The position numbers and the translations under genes are program-made. Below the pieces are notes generated by a model, which had not been told where the DNA came from, did no database searches, and saw nothing but the letters and a program-made list of their open reading frames with translations. A stretch of DNA of 64,000 bases from an uncultured Pelagibacteraceae bacterium (lineage in GTDB: Bacteria; Pseudomonadota; Alphaproteobacteria; Pelagibacterales; Pelagibacteraceae), in assembly GCA_902599335.1 (NCBI GenBank), contig CACKFA010000006.1:1-64000 (forward strand), written 5' to 3'. Positions 39,116-49,914 of this stretch are shown here, in pieces (within the stretch, counting starts at the first letter, position 1; the number at the start of each line of letters is the position of its first letter).

Positions 39116-40561
39116 ATGACCATTGGTTGGCATTTTGATAATACGTATTCAAAGTTATCAAATACTTTTAAAGAAAATATTAAACCAACTCCTGTTCATG
39201 ATCCTGAATTAGTAATTTTAAATGAGGAACTAGCGTCTACTTTAAATTTAGATTTTTCAAAAACTGACAAAAAAAAATTAGCAGAAATATTTTCTGGAAA
39301 CTCTATACCGGAAGAAACTAATACCATTGCACAAGCATATGCGGGTCATCAATTCGGACACTTTACAATGTTAGGAGATGGTAGAGCAGTTTTATTGGGT
39401 GAGCATTTAGTTAATAATGACAATCGTTTTGATATTCAGTTTAAAGGTTCAGGAAGAACTTCTTTTTCTAGAGGGGGTGATGGAAGAGCAGCACTTGGAC
39501 CTATGCTAAGAGAATATATTATCAGTGAAGCGATACATTCATTAAATATTCCGACTACGAGAAGCCTTGCTGTAGTAAAAACAGGAGAAAAAGTTGTAAG
39601 AGAAAATCTTTTACAGGGTGCTATATTAACAAGAGTTGCATCAAGTCATCTTCGAGTCGGAACATTTCAATATATTGCTGCAACTCAAAACATTGAAAAT
39701 TTAAATACTTTAGTCGACTACACTATAAACAGACATTATCCAGAAATTAAAACATCAAATTCAAAAGCATTAGACTTGTTAAATCTTGTTATGGAAAAAC
39801 AATGTCAGCTTGTAATCAATTGGATGCGAGTTGGATTTATTCATGGGGTTATGAATACTGATAATATGGCAATTTCAGGTGAAACTATTGATTACGGTCC
39901 TTGTGCATTTATGGACCATTATGATCCAAAAACTGTCTTTAGCTCAATCGATAAGTTTGGAAGATATGCCTTTTCTAATCAACCGCCAATTACAAAGTGG
40001 AATTTAGCGAGATTTGCTGAATGTTTGATCCCTCTAATTGATAAAGATGAAGATACTGCAATAAAATTAGCTACAGATTTAATAGATAATTTCCAAAATA
40101 TTTATGAAGATAAGTGGTTAAATATGATCAGAGATAAGCTTGGTCTATTTGGTGAGGAAAAAAATGATAAAAAATTAATTAATGATTTGTTTAATTGGAT
40201 GGAAAAAAATAAAGCAGATTACACAAATACTTTTTGTCATTTAATGGGTATTAATTCTGATGAAATTTACAAAAATGTTGGATTTATCAATTGGAAAAAT
40301 GAATGGAAAAAAAGATCTGAGTTAAATAATTCAACTAAGGAAAAACAAATCAAACTTATGAAAAAAAATAATCCAACTGTTATTCCTAGAAATCATAAAG
40401 TAGAGGAAGCCTTAGCTGAAGCAGACAAAGGAAGTTTAGATAAAATGAAAAAGTTTTTAGCTATTTTAAAAAATCCTTACGACAATCAAAATAATATTCA
40501 GGAATATCAAACGCCTGCTCCATCAAACAATGAAAAATATCAAACTTTTTGTGGAACTTAA
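39116..40561 (+). CDS. selO: SelO/YdiU family protein adenylyltransferase
   Basis: AQAYAGHQFGHFTMLGDGRAVLLGE, QFKGSGRTSFSRGGDGRAALGPMLREYI, HGVMNTDNM. Confidence 0.94.
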   Translation: MTIGWHFDNTYSKLSNTFKENIKPTPVHDPELVILNEELASTLNLDFSKTDKKKLAEIFSGNSIPEETNTIAQAYAGHQFGHFTMLGDGRAVLLGEHLVNNDNRFDIQFKGSGRTSFSRGGDGRAALGPMLREYIISEAIHSLNIPTTRSLAVVKTGEKVVRENLLQGAILTRVASSHLRVGTFQYIAATQNIENLNTLVDYTINRHYPEIKTSNSKALDLLNLVMEKQCQLVINWMRVGFIHGVMNTDNMAISGETIDYGPCAFMDHYDPKTVFSSIDKFGRYAFSNQPPITKWNLARFAECLIPLIDKDEDTAIKLATDLIDNFQNIYEDKWLNMIRDKLGLFGEEKNDKKLINDLFNWMEKNKADYTNTFCHLMGINSDEIYKNVGFINWKNEWKKRSELNNSTKEKQIKLMKKNNPTVIPRNHKVEEALAEADKGSLDKMKKFLAILKNPYDNQNNIQEYQTPAPSNNEKYQTFCGT

Positions 40562-40562
40562 T

Positions 40563-41666
40563 TTATAGAACGTAGGGCTCTGGCCTAGCTGATTTACCCA
40601 AAACTCTTTCAACTGCAAAATCACTTATATCAATTGTTTGGTATGATCCTGTTGTGATTAATTCAGTTAAGGCCCTACCGATACCTGGTGCCTGCATTAA
40701 GCCTCGTCCGGTAAACCCAGATGCCATGTATACATTCTCATATTTTGGATGTTTACCAACTACTGCATTATTATCCAATCTATTACAATCATAGTAACCT
40801 GCCCATCCACCAGTTAACTTTAATTCCTCAAAAGCAGGTATTCGTTTAGCTAGAGCTGGCCAAACTAATTCCTCAAAATCATTCCAAGCTGGTTCTAAAT
40901 CATCAGCGTCAAATACAGATATAGGTGAGCCTGCTAAATATTCTCCCCCTTCTGGTCTCCAGTAAACACCTGTTGTTAAGTCTCCACTTAGAGGCATCTC
41001 TTTTATATATGTTGGGCATTTAACTCTGAAAACTGTATGCTTTTGTGGAACAACTGGAATATCCTCTAATAATTCTTTTGTCCAACAACCAGCAGCTGAA
41101 ACAATTGTTTTAGCATTAATTTCGGAAATGTTTTTTACCTCACCTTTAATAAATTCAGCTCCAAGCTCTATAGCTTTGCTCTTTAAAGCGCTATGAAACA
41201 TAAATGGATCAATCCATCCTTCACTTTGGTTATCTGTATAAGTTGCTGTTTCAATTCCCTCACTATTAACATAAGGAAAAACTTTTGATAATTCTGAGCC
41301 TTTAATATTTTTTGTTCCTGCATCACAATCTTTATGATTTTCTAATGCTCTATATTGCTCTTCAGCATGCTCAGGGCCAAACATTAAAAGATATCCATTG
41401 GTTACCATACTAGCTGTAGGATTAGGATTTTTTTCTGTTTTTAATAATTCTGGTATTTGAAAAATAAATTCTCTAGCAAATTTTCCTAATAAAATATTTT
41501 CTTTTTGGAAAAATTGTCTTCGAAATCCACCTAGGGATAATGGAAATGAAGCTGTTTTATAAGTAGGATCTCTTTCAATGACTTTTACTTTTCTACCTTC
41601 TTTGGATAAAAAATAAGCAGTTGCCGCCCCTATTATTCCACCACCAATTACTACAACATCATCCAT
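40563..41666 (-). CDS. FAD-dependent oxidoreductase (DAO/sarcosine-oxidase-like)
   Basis: VVVIGGGIIGAATAYFLSKEG, VYMASGFTGRGLMQAPGIG. Confidence 0.85.
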   Translation of the reverse strand: MDDVVVIGGGIIGAATAYFLSKEGRKVKVIERDPTYKTASFPLSLGGFRRQFFQKENILLGKFAREFIFQIPELLKTEKNPNPTASMVTNGYLLMFGPEHAEEQYRALENHKDCDAGTKNIKGSELSKVFPYVNSEGIETATYTDNQSEGWIDPFMFHSALKSKAIELGAEFIKGEVKNISEINAKTIVSAAGCWTKELLEDIPVVPQKHTVFRVKCPTYIKEMPLSGDLTTGVYWRPEGGEYLAGSPISVFDADDLEPAWNDFEELVWPALAKRIPAFEELKLTGGWAGYYDCNRLDNNAVVGKHPKYENVYMASGFTGRGLMQAPGIGRALTELITTGSYQTIDISDFAVERVLGKSARPEPYVL

Positions 41667-41668
41667 AT

Positions 41669-42151
41669 CTAATTTAACATAATTAAGCTTGTATTCAGAA
41701 TTAGTGCAAAGCTACACCAAAGTAAATATGGAATCATTAAGTAGGCGCTCAACATCTTGACGCGTTTAAATCTTAAAATTAGGTTAATTATCAATGCTAT
41801 TAGAATGATTAATACTATTACAGCCAAGACCATATTATGAAAAACAAAAAAAACTACACTCCAAGTTGTATTGAAAATTAAATGAATAAAGTAAATATAA
41901 ACAGTATTCATTTCTCTACTTTTAGTATGCCAATAAAGCCATATAGAGAAAGTCATCATTAAATAAAGAGATGTCCAGACAGGACCAAATATCCAATCTG
42001 GAGGATTAAAAGTTGGTTTATTTAATAGTGAGTACCAAGGTTCTTTAAATGTAATTGTAGACAAACCTCCAATGAATGAGGCAGAGAATGTAATAGCAAG
42101 AAACAACAAAAATGTTAAAAATTTGTTTTTAAGCATATTAAATATATACAT
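41669..42151 (-). CDS. tspO: TspO/MBR family protein
   Basis: WYSLLNKPTFNPPDWIFGPVWTSLYLMM. Confidence 0.92.
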   Translation of the reverse strand: MYIFNMLKNKFLTFLLFLAITFSASFIGGLSTITFKEPWYSLLNKPTFNPPDWIFGPVWTSLYLMMTFSIWLYWHTKSREMNTVYIYFIHLIFNTTWSVVFFVFHNMVLAVIVLIILIALIINLILRFKRVKMLSAYLMIPYLLWCSFALILNTSLIMLN

Positions 42152-42159
42152 AACAAAAA

Positions 42160-42918
42160 ATGAGTAAAAAAACTATTTGGATTACTGGAGGAAGTACTGG
42201 CATTGGTAAAGCTTTAGCGATTAAGTTTGCAAGTAAGGGATGGAACGTTGCTATATCTGCAAGACGATCTGAATTATTGAATGAGCTTTCAAATTCTTAT
42301 GAAAATATTTCAGGTTTTCCTTTAGATGTGACTAACAAAGAAAAGTGTAAAGAAGTATTTAATGAAATTAAAAACAAATTTGAAAATATAGATATTTGTT
42401 TTTTTTCAACAGGAACATGGGATCCAAAAAAAGAGAAAGAAATAGATGTCGAGCAAATGGAAGATGTATTCAAGGTAAATTTTTTTGGAACAGTTAATTG
42501 TATTAAAGCTGTTGAACAGTACTTTAGAGATAAAAAAAAAGGAATAATAACTATTGTGTCATCAATTGCGGGATATAGAGGATTACCTAATTCAACTGGA
42601 TATGGACCATCAAAGTCGGCATTAAATAACTTGGCTGAAAGTTTGTACTTTGATTTTAAAAGACACAATGTACGTGTTTGTTTAGTGTCTCCTGGTTTTA
42701 TTAAAACTCCAATGACAGATAAAAATGATTTTAAAATGCCTTTTTTAAAAACACCTGAGTATGCAGCAGATCAAATTTTTGAAGGTTTAGTAAACAAAAA
42801 TACATTTGAAATACATTTTCCAAAATCACTTACAATAACATTAAAGCTGCTTAGTTTTTTACCAAGTAAAATTTATTTTGGATTAGTTGGAAAACTCACA
42901 AAATATCAAAAAAAATAG
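42160..42918 (+). CDS. short-chain dehydrogenase/reductase
   Basis: TGGSTGIGKALA, YGPSKSALNNLAESL. Confidence 0.92.
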   Translation: MSKKTIWITGGSTGIGKALAIKFASKGWNVAISARRSELLNELSNSYENISGFPLDVTNKEKCKEVFNEIKNKFENIDICFFSTGTWDPKKEKEIDVEQMEDVFKVNFFGTVNCIKAVEQYFRDKKKGIITIVSSIAGYRGLPNSTGYGPSKSALNNLAESLYFDFKRHNVRVCLVSPGFIKTPMTDKNDFKMPFLKTPEYAADQIFEGLVNKNTFEIHFPKSLTITLKLLSFLPSKIYFGLVGKLTKYQKK

Positions 42919-43479
42919 TTAATCTTTTACAAATACAACTGTTAATTCTGCTACTTTAAAACCAAATTTTGTCATAGTTGCTCTATTTATTGCAACTCTA
43001 TCATCTTGTTTAAAAATCCAATCATCAAAAGTGATTTTTATCTCTTTACCTTTGACTGGAACTAATAAAACATATTCAAATTTAAATGCAGGTCCATAAG
43101 AATAACCTTTCGCTTTACCTACAACATCACCTGCTGTTCCCTCATAATTGTGCTCATCAATTTTATTTATTTTCCATTCTCGGTCTTGAACCTCACCATC
43201 ATCCCAATTAAATTTTTCTTTAAGAATTAGCTGCTTTCCATCCCATGTTCCATTTAAGTCTGCAGAAAATTGTCTTGTAACTTTTCCTGATCTATTTTGT
43301 AGAACACCCCAAGCCTTAACATTTCCAGATAAATATTCCTCAATGATTAATCTTGGTTCTTTATTTTTAAAATCTTCTGGTTTCATAGCGCTATTATTCG
43401 AGCAACTTGTAGTTAAGAATAATAAAATTATCAACGAAATTGGCTTAATAATTTTTATATGTCGCATAAATATCTCCAT
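42919..43479 (-). CDS. DUF3833-like lipoprotein
   Basis: Lipobox LLFLTTSC; FNWDDGEVQDREWKI, DDWIFKQDDRVAINRATMTKFGF. Confidence 0.75.
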   Translation of the reverse strand: MEIFMRHIKIIKPISLIILLFLTTSCSNNSAMKPEDFKNKEPRLIIEEYLSGNVKAWGVLQNRSGKVTRQFSADLNGTWDGKQLILKEKFNWDDGEVQDREWKINKIDEHNYEGTAGDVVGKAKGYSYGPAFKFEYVLLVPVKGKEIKITFDDWIFKQDDRVAINRATMTKFGFKVAELTVVFVKD

Positions 43480-43483
43480 TATT

Positions 43484-44662
43484 TTATTTATTTTGCATTG
43501 AAAACTGAATTAGATCTATATTTTTTGACTTAAATCCAGCCTCACAATAAGAAAGGTAAAACTCCCACATTCTTTTAAATGTTGAGTCAAAACCTTGATT
43601 TTTTATTAAATCCCATTTTTTTAAAAACTCATTTCTCCATATAGCCAATGTATTTGCATAATGATCAGCGTAAGAAATATATGAATTAACAGTTAAACCG
43701 TTGTCAGAAACGTATCGATTAATGCTATTTTTATTTGGCAAAAAACCACCTGGAAAAATATATTTTTGAATAAAATCTTGTTTGTTTTTATATCTATCAA
43801 ATAACCTATCATCGATAGTAATTGCTTGAATAGCTGCTTTGCCACCATCAGATAAGTTATTTTTAATAGTTTTAAAATAACCCTCTAAATAATTTTGACC
43901 AACTGCCTCAATCATCTCTATAGAAGCAATTGAATTGTATTTGCCTTTAAGATCTCTGTAATCTTTTATTTCAATATTTACTTTTTCGTTTAAACCACAA
44001 TTAAAAATTCTTTCTTTTGCGTATTCAAATTGTTTTTTTGATATTGTAATACAGTCTAGTTTAACATCGTATTTTTTACCTAGATACTCGGCAAAACCTC
44101 CCCAACCACATCCTATTTCTAAAATTTTGTCACCATTATTTGGTCTTATTAGATCAATTAATTTTTGATATTTGTTATTTTGAGCATCAGATAGATTTTT
44201 TGATTTATCATCAAAAATAGCGCTAGAGTATGTAAGTGTGTCATCTAACCAAAGAGAAAAAAAATCATTACCTAGATCATAATGTCTAGCAATATTTTCT
44301 TTGCTTCTACTTTTTGTATTTTTAATAATTTTATTTTTTACAAAATTAATTATTGGAAAATCAAGAAGGCCTGAGAATTTATGTATTACTTCTATATTTC
44401 TTGCAGTTAATTCGATTAAATTTGATAAGTTATTAGTTTCAAATTCACCTCTCATGTAGCTCTCAGCAAATCCAATACTACCACCTCTAATTAAATTATA
44501 ATTAAAATCTGGTTTTTTGATTGAAATATTTGCATGCAATTTTTCATTTGGATTTCCAAACTTTAAAACTTTTCCGTCATGTGTAGTAAGCTCTAGATAA
44601 CCATAATTTATTTTATTAAGAAATTTAAAAACTAATTTATCTGCAGTGTTATTTAAAAACAT
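43484..44662 (-). CDS. cfa: cyclopropane-fatty-acid-synthase-family SAM methyltransferase
   Basis: NIARHYDLGNDFFSLWLDDTLTYSSAIF, LEIGCGWGGFAEYL, IEMIEAVGQNY. Confidence 0.92.
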   Translation of the reverse strand: MFLNNTADKLVFKFLNKINYGYLELTTHDGKVLKFGNPNEKLHANISIKKPDFNYNLIRGGSIGFAESYMRGEFETNNLSNLIELTARNIEVIHKFSGLLDFPIINFVKNKIIKNTKSRSKENIARHYDLGNDFFSLWLDDTLTYSSAIFDDKSKNLSDAQNNKYQKLIDLIRPNNGDKILEIGCGWGGFAEYLGKKYDVKLDCITISKKQFEYAKERIFNCGLNEKVNIEIKDYRDLKGKYNSIASIEMIEAVGQNYLEGYFKTIKNNLSDGGKAAIQAITIDDRLFDRYKNKQDFIQKYIFPGGFLPNKNSINRYVSDNGLTVNSYISYADHYANTLAIWRNEFLKKWDLIKNQGFDSTFKRMWEFYLSYCEAGFKSKNIDLIQFSMQNK

Positions 44663-45426
44663 TAATTTTCTACTGTTATATTATTTTTAATTTTAAATTT
44701 TTTCTTAATTAATTTAATTCCTTTAAACCACAATTTAAACGCTTCAAAATGTATCGCAGAGATAATTTTAAATGTCATTAAAGGGTGTTGAAGATAAGAA
44801 TTCATTAAGTTTTTACTTGTCAAAGCAGATCTTTCACCATCTTGAGATGCAAAAAGAATTTTTCCTTCTTGATCATATTGATTAATTACAACTGACAACT
44901 TCTGGTCTGGATTTAATATTCTAAAAAAATAATTACAATCCATTTCAATGAATGGTGAAACATGAAATTTTTTTGAGCAATTATTTTGAATTAATTTATT
45001 TTGTCCCTCAACTTTAAAAACATATGTGTGTTGCTCACCAAATGTATTTTTAACCTCATATAATATAGAAATTAAATTATCATTATTATCGTATACAAAA
45101 AAAATACTTAGTGGATTAAAAACATAACCAAATATTCTTGGATAGCATAAAAGTTTAATTTTTATATTATCTGTTGTGATTTCGTTACTAATTAGATTTT
45201 TTTTTACCCACTCAAAAAGAGATGAACCATCACGGTCACCATGATCTTTTTCGTAAAAACTAATAAGATTAAATTTATTTAATGAAAAAAATTTTAATTT
45301 ATTATTAAGCTCATTTAACTCTGATAGATCAATGAAAAGTGAAAATACTTTATATTTAAAAAAATGTTCTTTTGGTTTAAATCTCTTATGGATTACGTTT
45401 CCATTATATATACAAGAACTAATCAT
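44662..45426 (-). CDS. DUF1365 family protein
   Basis: IYNGNVIHKRFKPKEHFFKYKVFSLFIDL, FGYVFNPLSIFFVY. Confidence 0.9.
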   Translation of the reverse strand: MISSCIYNGNVIHKRFKPKEHFFKYKVFSLFIDLSELNELNNKLKFFSLNKFNLISFYEKDHGDRDGSSLFEWVKKNLISNEITTDNIKIKLLCYPRIFGYVFNPLSIFFVYDNNDNLISILYEVKNTFGEQHTYVFKVEGQNKLIQNNCSKKFHVSPFIEMDCNYFFRILNPDQKLSVVINQYDQEGKILFASQDGERSALTSKNLMNSYLQHPLMTFKIISAIHFEAFKLWFKGIKLIKKKFKIKNNITVEN

Positions 45427-46657
45427 TAAGGTTTTTCAGCATTTCAAGAGATGATTTTATTCCATCTTCATGAAATCCGTAACCAAAATAACTGCCACAA
45501 AAAAGTAAATCTTTTTGATTTTGTATTTTAATCAGCTCTGATTGAGCATCTAATGCTTTTTGATCGTAATATGGATGTGTAAATTTTACTTTTTTCAATA
45601 TTTTTTTCTCATCAATATTGAAGTAAGGATTTAGTGTTAAGAAAATATTTTCATCACACTTTAAATTTTGCAATAAATTTAACCAGTAGGTTATTGAATT
45701 TTTCTCTAAATTCTTGTCATCTATAGATGAATTCCAAGAAGACCAAGCCTTTTTATTTTTTGGCATGGCCCGCTGATCTGTATGTATGTAAGCTATATTT
45801 TCTTTGTAGCTAAAATTCGAAAGAATATTTCTCTCATCCTCAGTTGGATTTTCAATTAACTTTAAGGCTTCATCAGCATGTGTTGCCAAAATAACCTTGT
45901 CGTAATCAAAAAATTCACTTTCTCCACCGTAATATAAATCTAGTCCTGACATTTTTCTTTTTATTTTTGTAACTTTATAATTTTTATAATGTTCCCCACT
46001 TAATTGTGAAATTATTTTACTAACATAGGTTCTGCTTCTATTGGTTACTGTGTACCACTGTGGTCTATTTTTCAATTTAAACAAACCATGATTTTGGAAA
46101 AATCTAAGAAAAAAACTAATTGGCATTTTGCTTGCTTCATAAGGAGGCATAGACCAAATTGCAGATACCATTGGTATTATATGATAATCAACAAATGTTT
46201 TGGATAATTTATTAATTTTTAAATATTCACCTAAGGTAATTTTGTCATTGGATATGATTGCTTGATCACTTTTTTTATAAAATTTAATTATATCAAAAAA
46301 CATTTTTAAGAAATCAATGTTAAATAGATTTGATTTATTGCAGAAAATCCCACTCAATCCTTTTCCACAATATTCAAATTTCGTATTATCTACTGAAACT
46401 GAAAAAGACATGTTGCTTTTTTCAATTTGAATATCATTTTCCTTAAAAAAATTAATTAAATTTGGATAAGTTTGAAAATTAAAAACAATAAAGCCAATAT
46501 CAACTGATACTTTTTTTTCATCAAAAAACAAATCTATAGTATGAGAATGTCCACCAAAATGGTCTTCTCTTTCGAAAAGATCTACATGATGTTTTTTAGA
46601 TAAATAATAAGCAGCACTTAGTCCAGAAATACCTGACCCAACGACAGCAATTTTCAT
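45419..46657 (-). CDS. FAD-dependent amine-oxidase-family protein
   Basis: IAVVGSGISGLSAAYYLSKKHHVDLFE, GGHSHTID, GFHEDGIKS. Confidence 0.9.
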   Translation of the reverse strand: MKIAVVGSGISGLSAAYYLSKKHHVDLFEREDHFGGHSHTIDLFFDEKKVSVDIGFIVFNFQTYPNLINFFKENDIQIEKSNMSFSVSVDNTKFEYCGKGLSGIFCNKSNLFNIDFLKMFFDIIKFYKKSDQAIISNDKITLGEYLKINKLSKTFVDYHIIPMVSAIWSMPPYEASKMPISFFLRFFQNHGLFKLKNRPQWYTVTNRSRTYVSKIISQLSGEHYKNYKVTKIKRKMSGLDLYYGGESEFFDYDKVILATHADEALKLIENPTEDERNILSNFSYKENIAYIHTDQRAMPKNKKAWSSWNSSIDDKNLEKNSITYWLNLLQNLKCDENIFLTLNPYFNIDEKKILKKVKFTHPYYDQKALDAQSELIKIQNQKDLLFCGSYFGYGFHEDGIKSSLEMLKNLND

Positions 46658-46663
46658 TAATTA

Positions 46664-49534
46664 TTATGCTGCATCTTCTTTAAACTCATCCATACTTGGA
46701 CAAGTACAAAAAATATTTTTATCTCCATACACGTTATCAACTCTTGCAACTGGAGGCCAAAATTTATTTGCTTTTAAGAATTTTGCAGGATATGCAGCTT
46801 GCTCTCTTGAATATTTATGTTTCCATTCATCTGAAGCTAATTCAATATCGGTGTGAGGTGCATTTTTAATAGGGTTATCTACTTTGTCAAACTTACCGGA
46901 CTTAACCATATCTATTTCCTCTTTAATGCTAATCAAAGTATCACAAAATCTATTCAGTTCAGATAAACTCTCGCTCTCTGTTGGCTCTATCATCATTGTT
47001 CCAGCAACTGGCCATGACATTGTTGGTGCATGAAATCCATAATCTATTAATCTTTTAGCTATATCTTCTTCTGTAATTCCTGTTTCAGTTTTAATAGATC
47101 GAATATCAATTATACATTCATGAGCTACATTGCCATTTGAACCTTTATAAAGAATTGGATAATGGTCTTTTAATCTATTTGCAATGTAATTTGCATTGAG
47201 TATTGCAATTTGTGTTGCAAGTTTTACACCCTCTGATCCCATCATCTTAATATACATCCAAGAAATTGATAATATACTTGAGCTTCCCCACGGAGCTGCT
47301 GAAACGGCACCTATTCCACTTGCAGGTCCACAATCTTTTACAACTGGATGATTAGGTAGATAAACTTGTAAATGTCTTTTACATGCTATAGGTCCCATTC
47401 CAGGTCCTCCTCCACCATGTGGGATACAGAATGTTTTATGTAAGTTTATATGACAAACATCAGGACCAAAATTTCCTGGTTTCGCAACTCCAACAAGTGC
47501 GTTTAGGTTTGCTCCATCCATATAAACTTGACCACCATGTTTATGAATTACTTCACATATATCTTTAATTTTTTCCTCAAATACACCATGTGTTGATGGA
47601 TAAGTTACCATCAATGCACCAAGATTGTCTGAATGCAATTCAGCTTTTTTCTTTAAATCCTCAAAATCAACATTTCCTTCTTTATCACAATCAACAACTA
47701 CAACTTTCATTCCAACCATCTGTGCACTTGCTGGATTAGTTCCATGTGCTGAGCTTGGAATTAAACATATATTTCTATTTTCATCCCCTCTATCTAAATG
47801 ATACTTTCTTATTACCATTAAGCCAGCATACTCACCTTGGGCTCCCGCATTTGGCTGAAGTGAAACACCAGAAAAACCAGTAATAGATCTTAACCAATTT
47901 TTAAGATCTGTGAACATTTCTCTATATCCCTCCATCTGTTCGACAGGTACGAATGGGTGGGGCTCAGCCAATTCTCTCCACGAAATAGGTATCATTTCTG
48001 CAGTAGCATTTAATTTCATAGTACATGAACCTAGAGCAATCATTGTTCTATTAAGAGCTATATCCTTATCCTCTAACTTTTTAAGATATCTAAGCATTTC
48101 TGTCTCTGAATGATATGAATTAAAAACAGGGTGTTCTAAATATTTTGAAGTTCTTAATAAATTGTTTGGTAGATTTGGTAAACTAACAGTTGGATCCTCT
48201 TTTTTAATTGACTCTGCAGCATTAAATATTTTTAGTAGTTGGTTTACTCTATAAACATTTTTTCTTTCGTCGAAAGAAACAGCCAGCATCTCTGAATTTA
48301 CTTTTCTAATATTAACTTTTTGGTCTAAAGCATTTTTGAAAATCTGATCTGTCTTTTCTTTGGTTATAATAGTTACAGTATCAAAAAAATAATCTGAGTA
48401 TAATTCATATCCAGATTGTTTTATTTTATCTGCAAAATTTTTTGCTAGTTGAGATACTCTTTCGGAAATACTTTTAATTCCATCAGGGCCGTGATAAATG
48501 GCATATGCTGCTGAAACAATTGCTAGTAAGGCTTGAGCAGTACAAATATTACTTGTAGCTTTGTCTCTTCTAATATGTTGCTCTCTAGTTTGTAATGACA
48601 ATCTATAGGCCTGGTTTCCATGCCTGTCCACTGAAACCCCAACAATTCTACCTGGCATAGATCGTTTGTATTCATCTTTTGTTGCAAAAAAGGCTGCATG
48701 AGGTCCTCCATAACCCATTGGAATACCAAATCTTTGGGAACTACCGACTGCAATATCTGCTCCAAGCTCTCTTGGTGTTTTTAGCATAGAAAGTGCAAGG
48801 AGATCACAAACTAAAATTGCTTTTCCATTTTTTTTATGAATTTTACTTATGGCCTCACTAGGATCTTTAATATCACCTAAAGTTCCTGGATATTGTAAAA
48901 CTCCGCAAACAATATCTTCTTTTAACTGCTCTAGAACTTTATCCTCGTTTCCAACAAGTACTTTAAGACCCATTGGCTCTGCTCTAGTTTGAATAACGTC
49001 AATTGTTTGTGGGTGGCAGTTCTCTGAAACAAAAACTAAATTACTATCACTTTTATCAAGTCTATGACTTAAACCCATAGCTTCGGCAGCTGCTGTTCCT
49101 TCATCAAGTAAAGACGCGTTTGCTATATCCATTCCTGTAAAATCAACAATCATTTGTTGAAAGTTTAATAGCATCTCTAATCTACCTTGTGCTACTTCAG
49201 GCTGATAAGGTGTGTATGATGTGTACCATCCAGGATTTTCTAATATATTTCTTAAAATTACATAAGGTGTGTAGGTTCCATAATAACCCATGCCTATAAA
49301 ATTTGAGTAAATTTGGTTTTTTTTTGAAATTGCTTTTAATTTTCTTAAAGCTTCATATTCTGAATTTGGTTCACCGATATTTAATTCACCTTTAAACTGA
49401 ATCTTTTCTGGTATGGTACTATTAATAAACTCATCTAATGACTTAAAGTTAAGATCTTTAAGCATTTTTTCTTGGTCCTTCTCAGATGGACCTATGTGTC
49501 TTCTAATAAAATCTTTTTGTGAATTATGTAACAT
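46664..49534 (-). CDS. gcvP: glycine dehydrogenase (decarboxylating), P protein
   Basis: FIRRHIGPSEKDQEKM, ALGSCTMKLNA, NLHKTFCIPHGGGGPGMGPI. Confidence 0.97.
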   Translation of the reverse strand: MLHNSQKDFIRRHIGPSEKDQEKMLKDLNFKSLDEFINSTIPEKIQFKGELNIGEPNSEYEALRKLKAISKKNQIYSNFIGMGYYGTYTPYVILRNILENPGWYTSYTPYQPEVAQGRLEMLLNFQQMIVDFTGMDIANASLLDEGTAAAEAMGLSHRLDKSDSNLVFVSENCHPQTIDVIQTRAEPMGLKVLVGNEDKVLEQLKEDIVCGVLQYPGTLGDIKDPSEAISKIHKKNGKAILVCDLLALSMLKTPRELGADIAVGSSQRFGIPMGYGGPHAAFFATKDEYKRSMPGRIVGVSVDRHGNQAYRLSLQTREQHIRRDKATSNICTAQALLAIVSAAYAIYHGPDGIKSISERVSQLAKNFADKIKQSGYELYSDYFFDTVTIITKEKTDQIFKNALDQKVNIRKVNSEMLAVSFDERKNVYRVNQLLKIFNAAESIKKEDPTVSLPNLPNNLLRTSKYLEHPVFNSYHSETEMLRYLKKLEDKDIALNRTMIALGSCTMKLNATAEMIPISWRELAEPHPFVPVEQMEGYREMFTDLKNWLRSITGFSGVSLQPNAGAQGEYAGLMVIRKYHLDRGDENRNICLIPSSAHGTNPASAQMVGMKVVVVDCDKEGNVDFEDLKKKAELHSDNLGALMVTYPSTHGVFEEKIKDICEVIHKHGGQVYMDGANLNALVGVAKPGNFGPDVCHINLHKTFCIPHGGGGPGMGPIACKRHLQVYLPNHPVVKDCGPASGIGAVSAAPWGSSSILSISWMYIKMMGSEGVKLATQIAILNANYIANRLKDHYPILYKGSNGNVAHECIIDIRSIKTETGITEEDIAKRLIDYGFHAPTMSWPVAGTMMIEPTESESLSELNRFCDTLISIKEEIDMVKSGKFDKVDNPIKNAPHTDIELASDEWKHKYSREQAAYPAKFLKANKFWPPVARVDNVYGDKNIFCTCPSMDEFKEDAA

Positions 49535-49914
49535 TAGCTTGATGTCTCCTTTGCAAATTTATCGTATTCTTCTTTGTTCATTAAAGTATCTAGCTCAGAT
49601 GTGTCTTTAATTTTCAATTTAAAAAACCATGCACCACCTTCAGGGTCCTCATTTATTTTGGCAGGATCATCCACTATAGACTGATTGGTATCTACCACTT
49701 CACCACTTACTGGAGTATAAACATCACTAGCAGCTTTCGTAGATTCTACTACTCCTGCTGTACCATCTTTTTCAACATTAGATCCTTTTTCAGGCAGTTC
49801 TGCAAAAACTATGTCTCCAAGCATTTCAGTTGCATGTTTTGTAATTCCTATTGTGGCTACATCTCCCTCCAAAGTAATCCACTCATGTTCTTTAGAAAAT
49901 TTTACTTCACTCAT
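49534..49914 (-). CDS. gcvH: glycine cleavage system H protein
   Basis: [26 protein letters not shown] lipoyl site. Confidence 0.97.
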   Translation of the reverse strand: MSEVKFSKEHEWITLEGDVATIGITKHATEMLGDIVFAELPEKGSNVEKDGTAGVVESTKAASDVYTPVSGEVVDTNQSIVDDPAKINEDPEGGAWFFKLKIKDTSELDTLMNKEEYDKFAKETSS

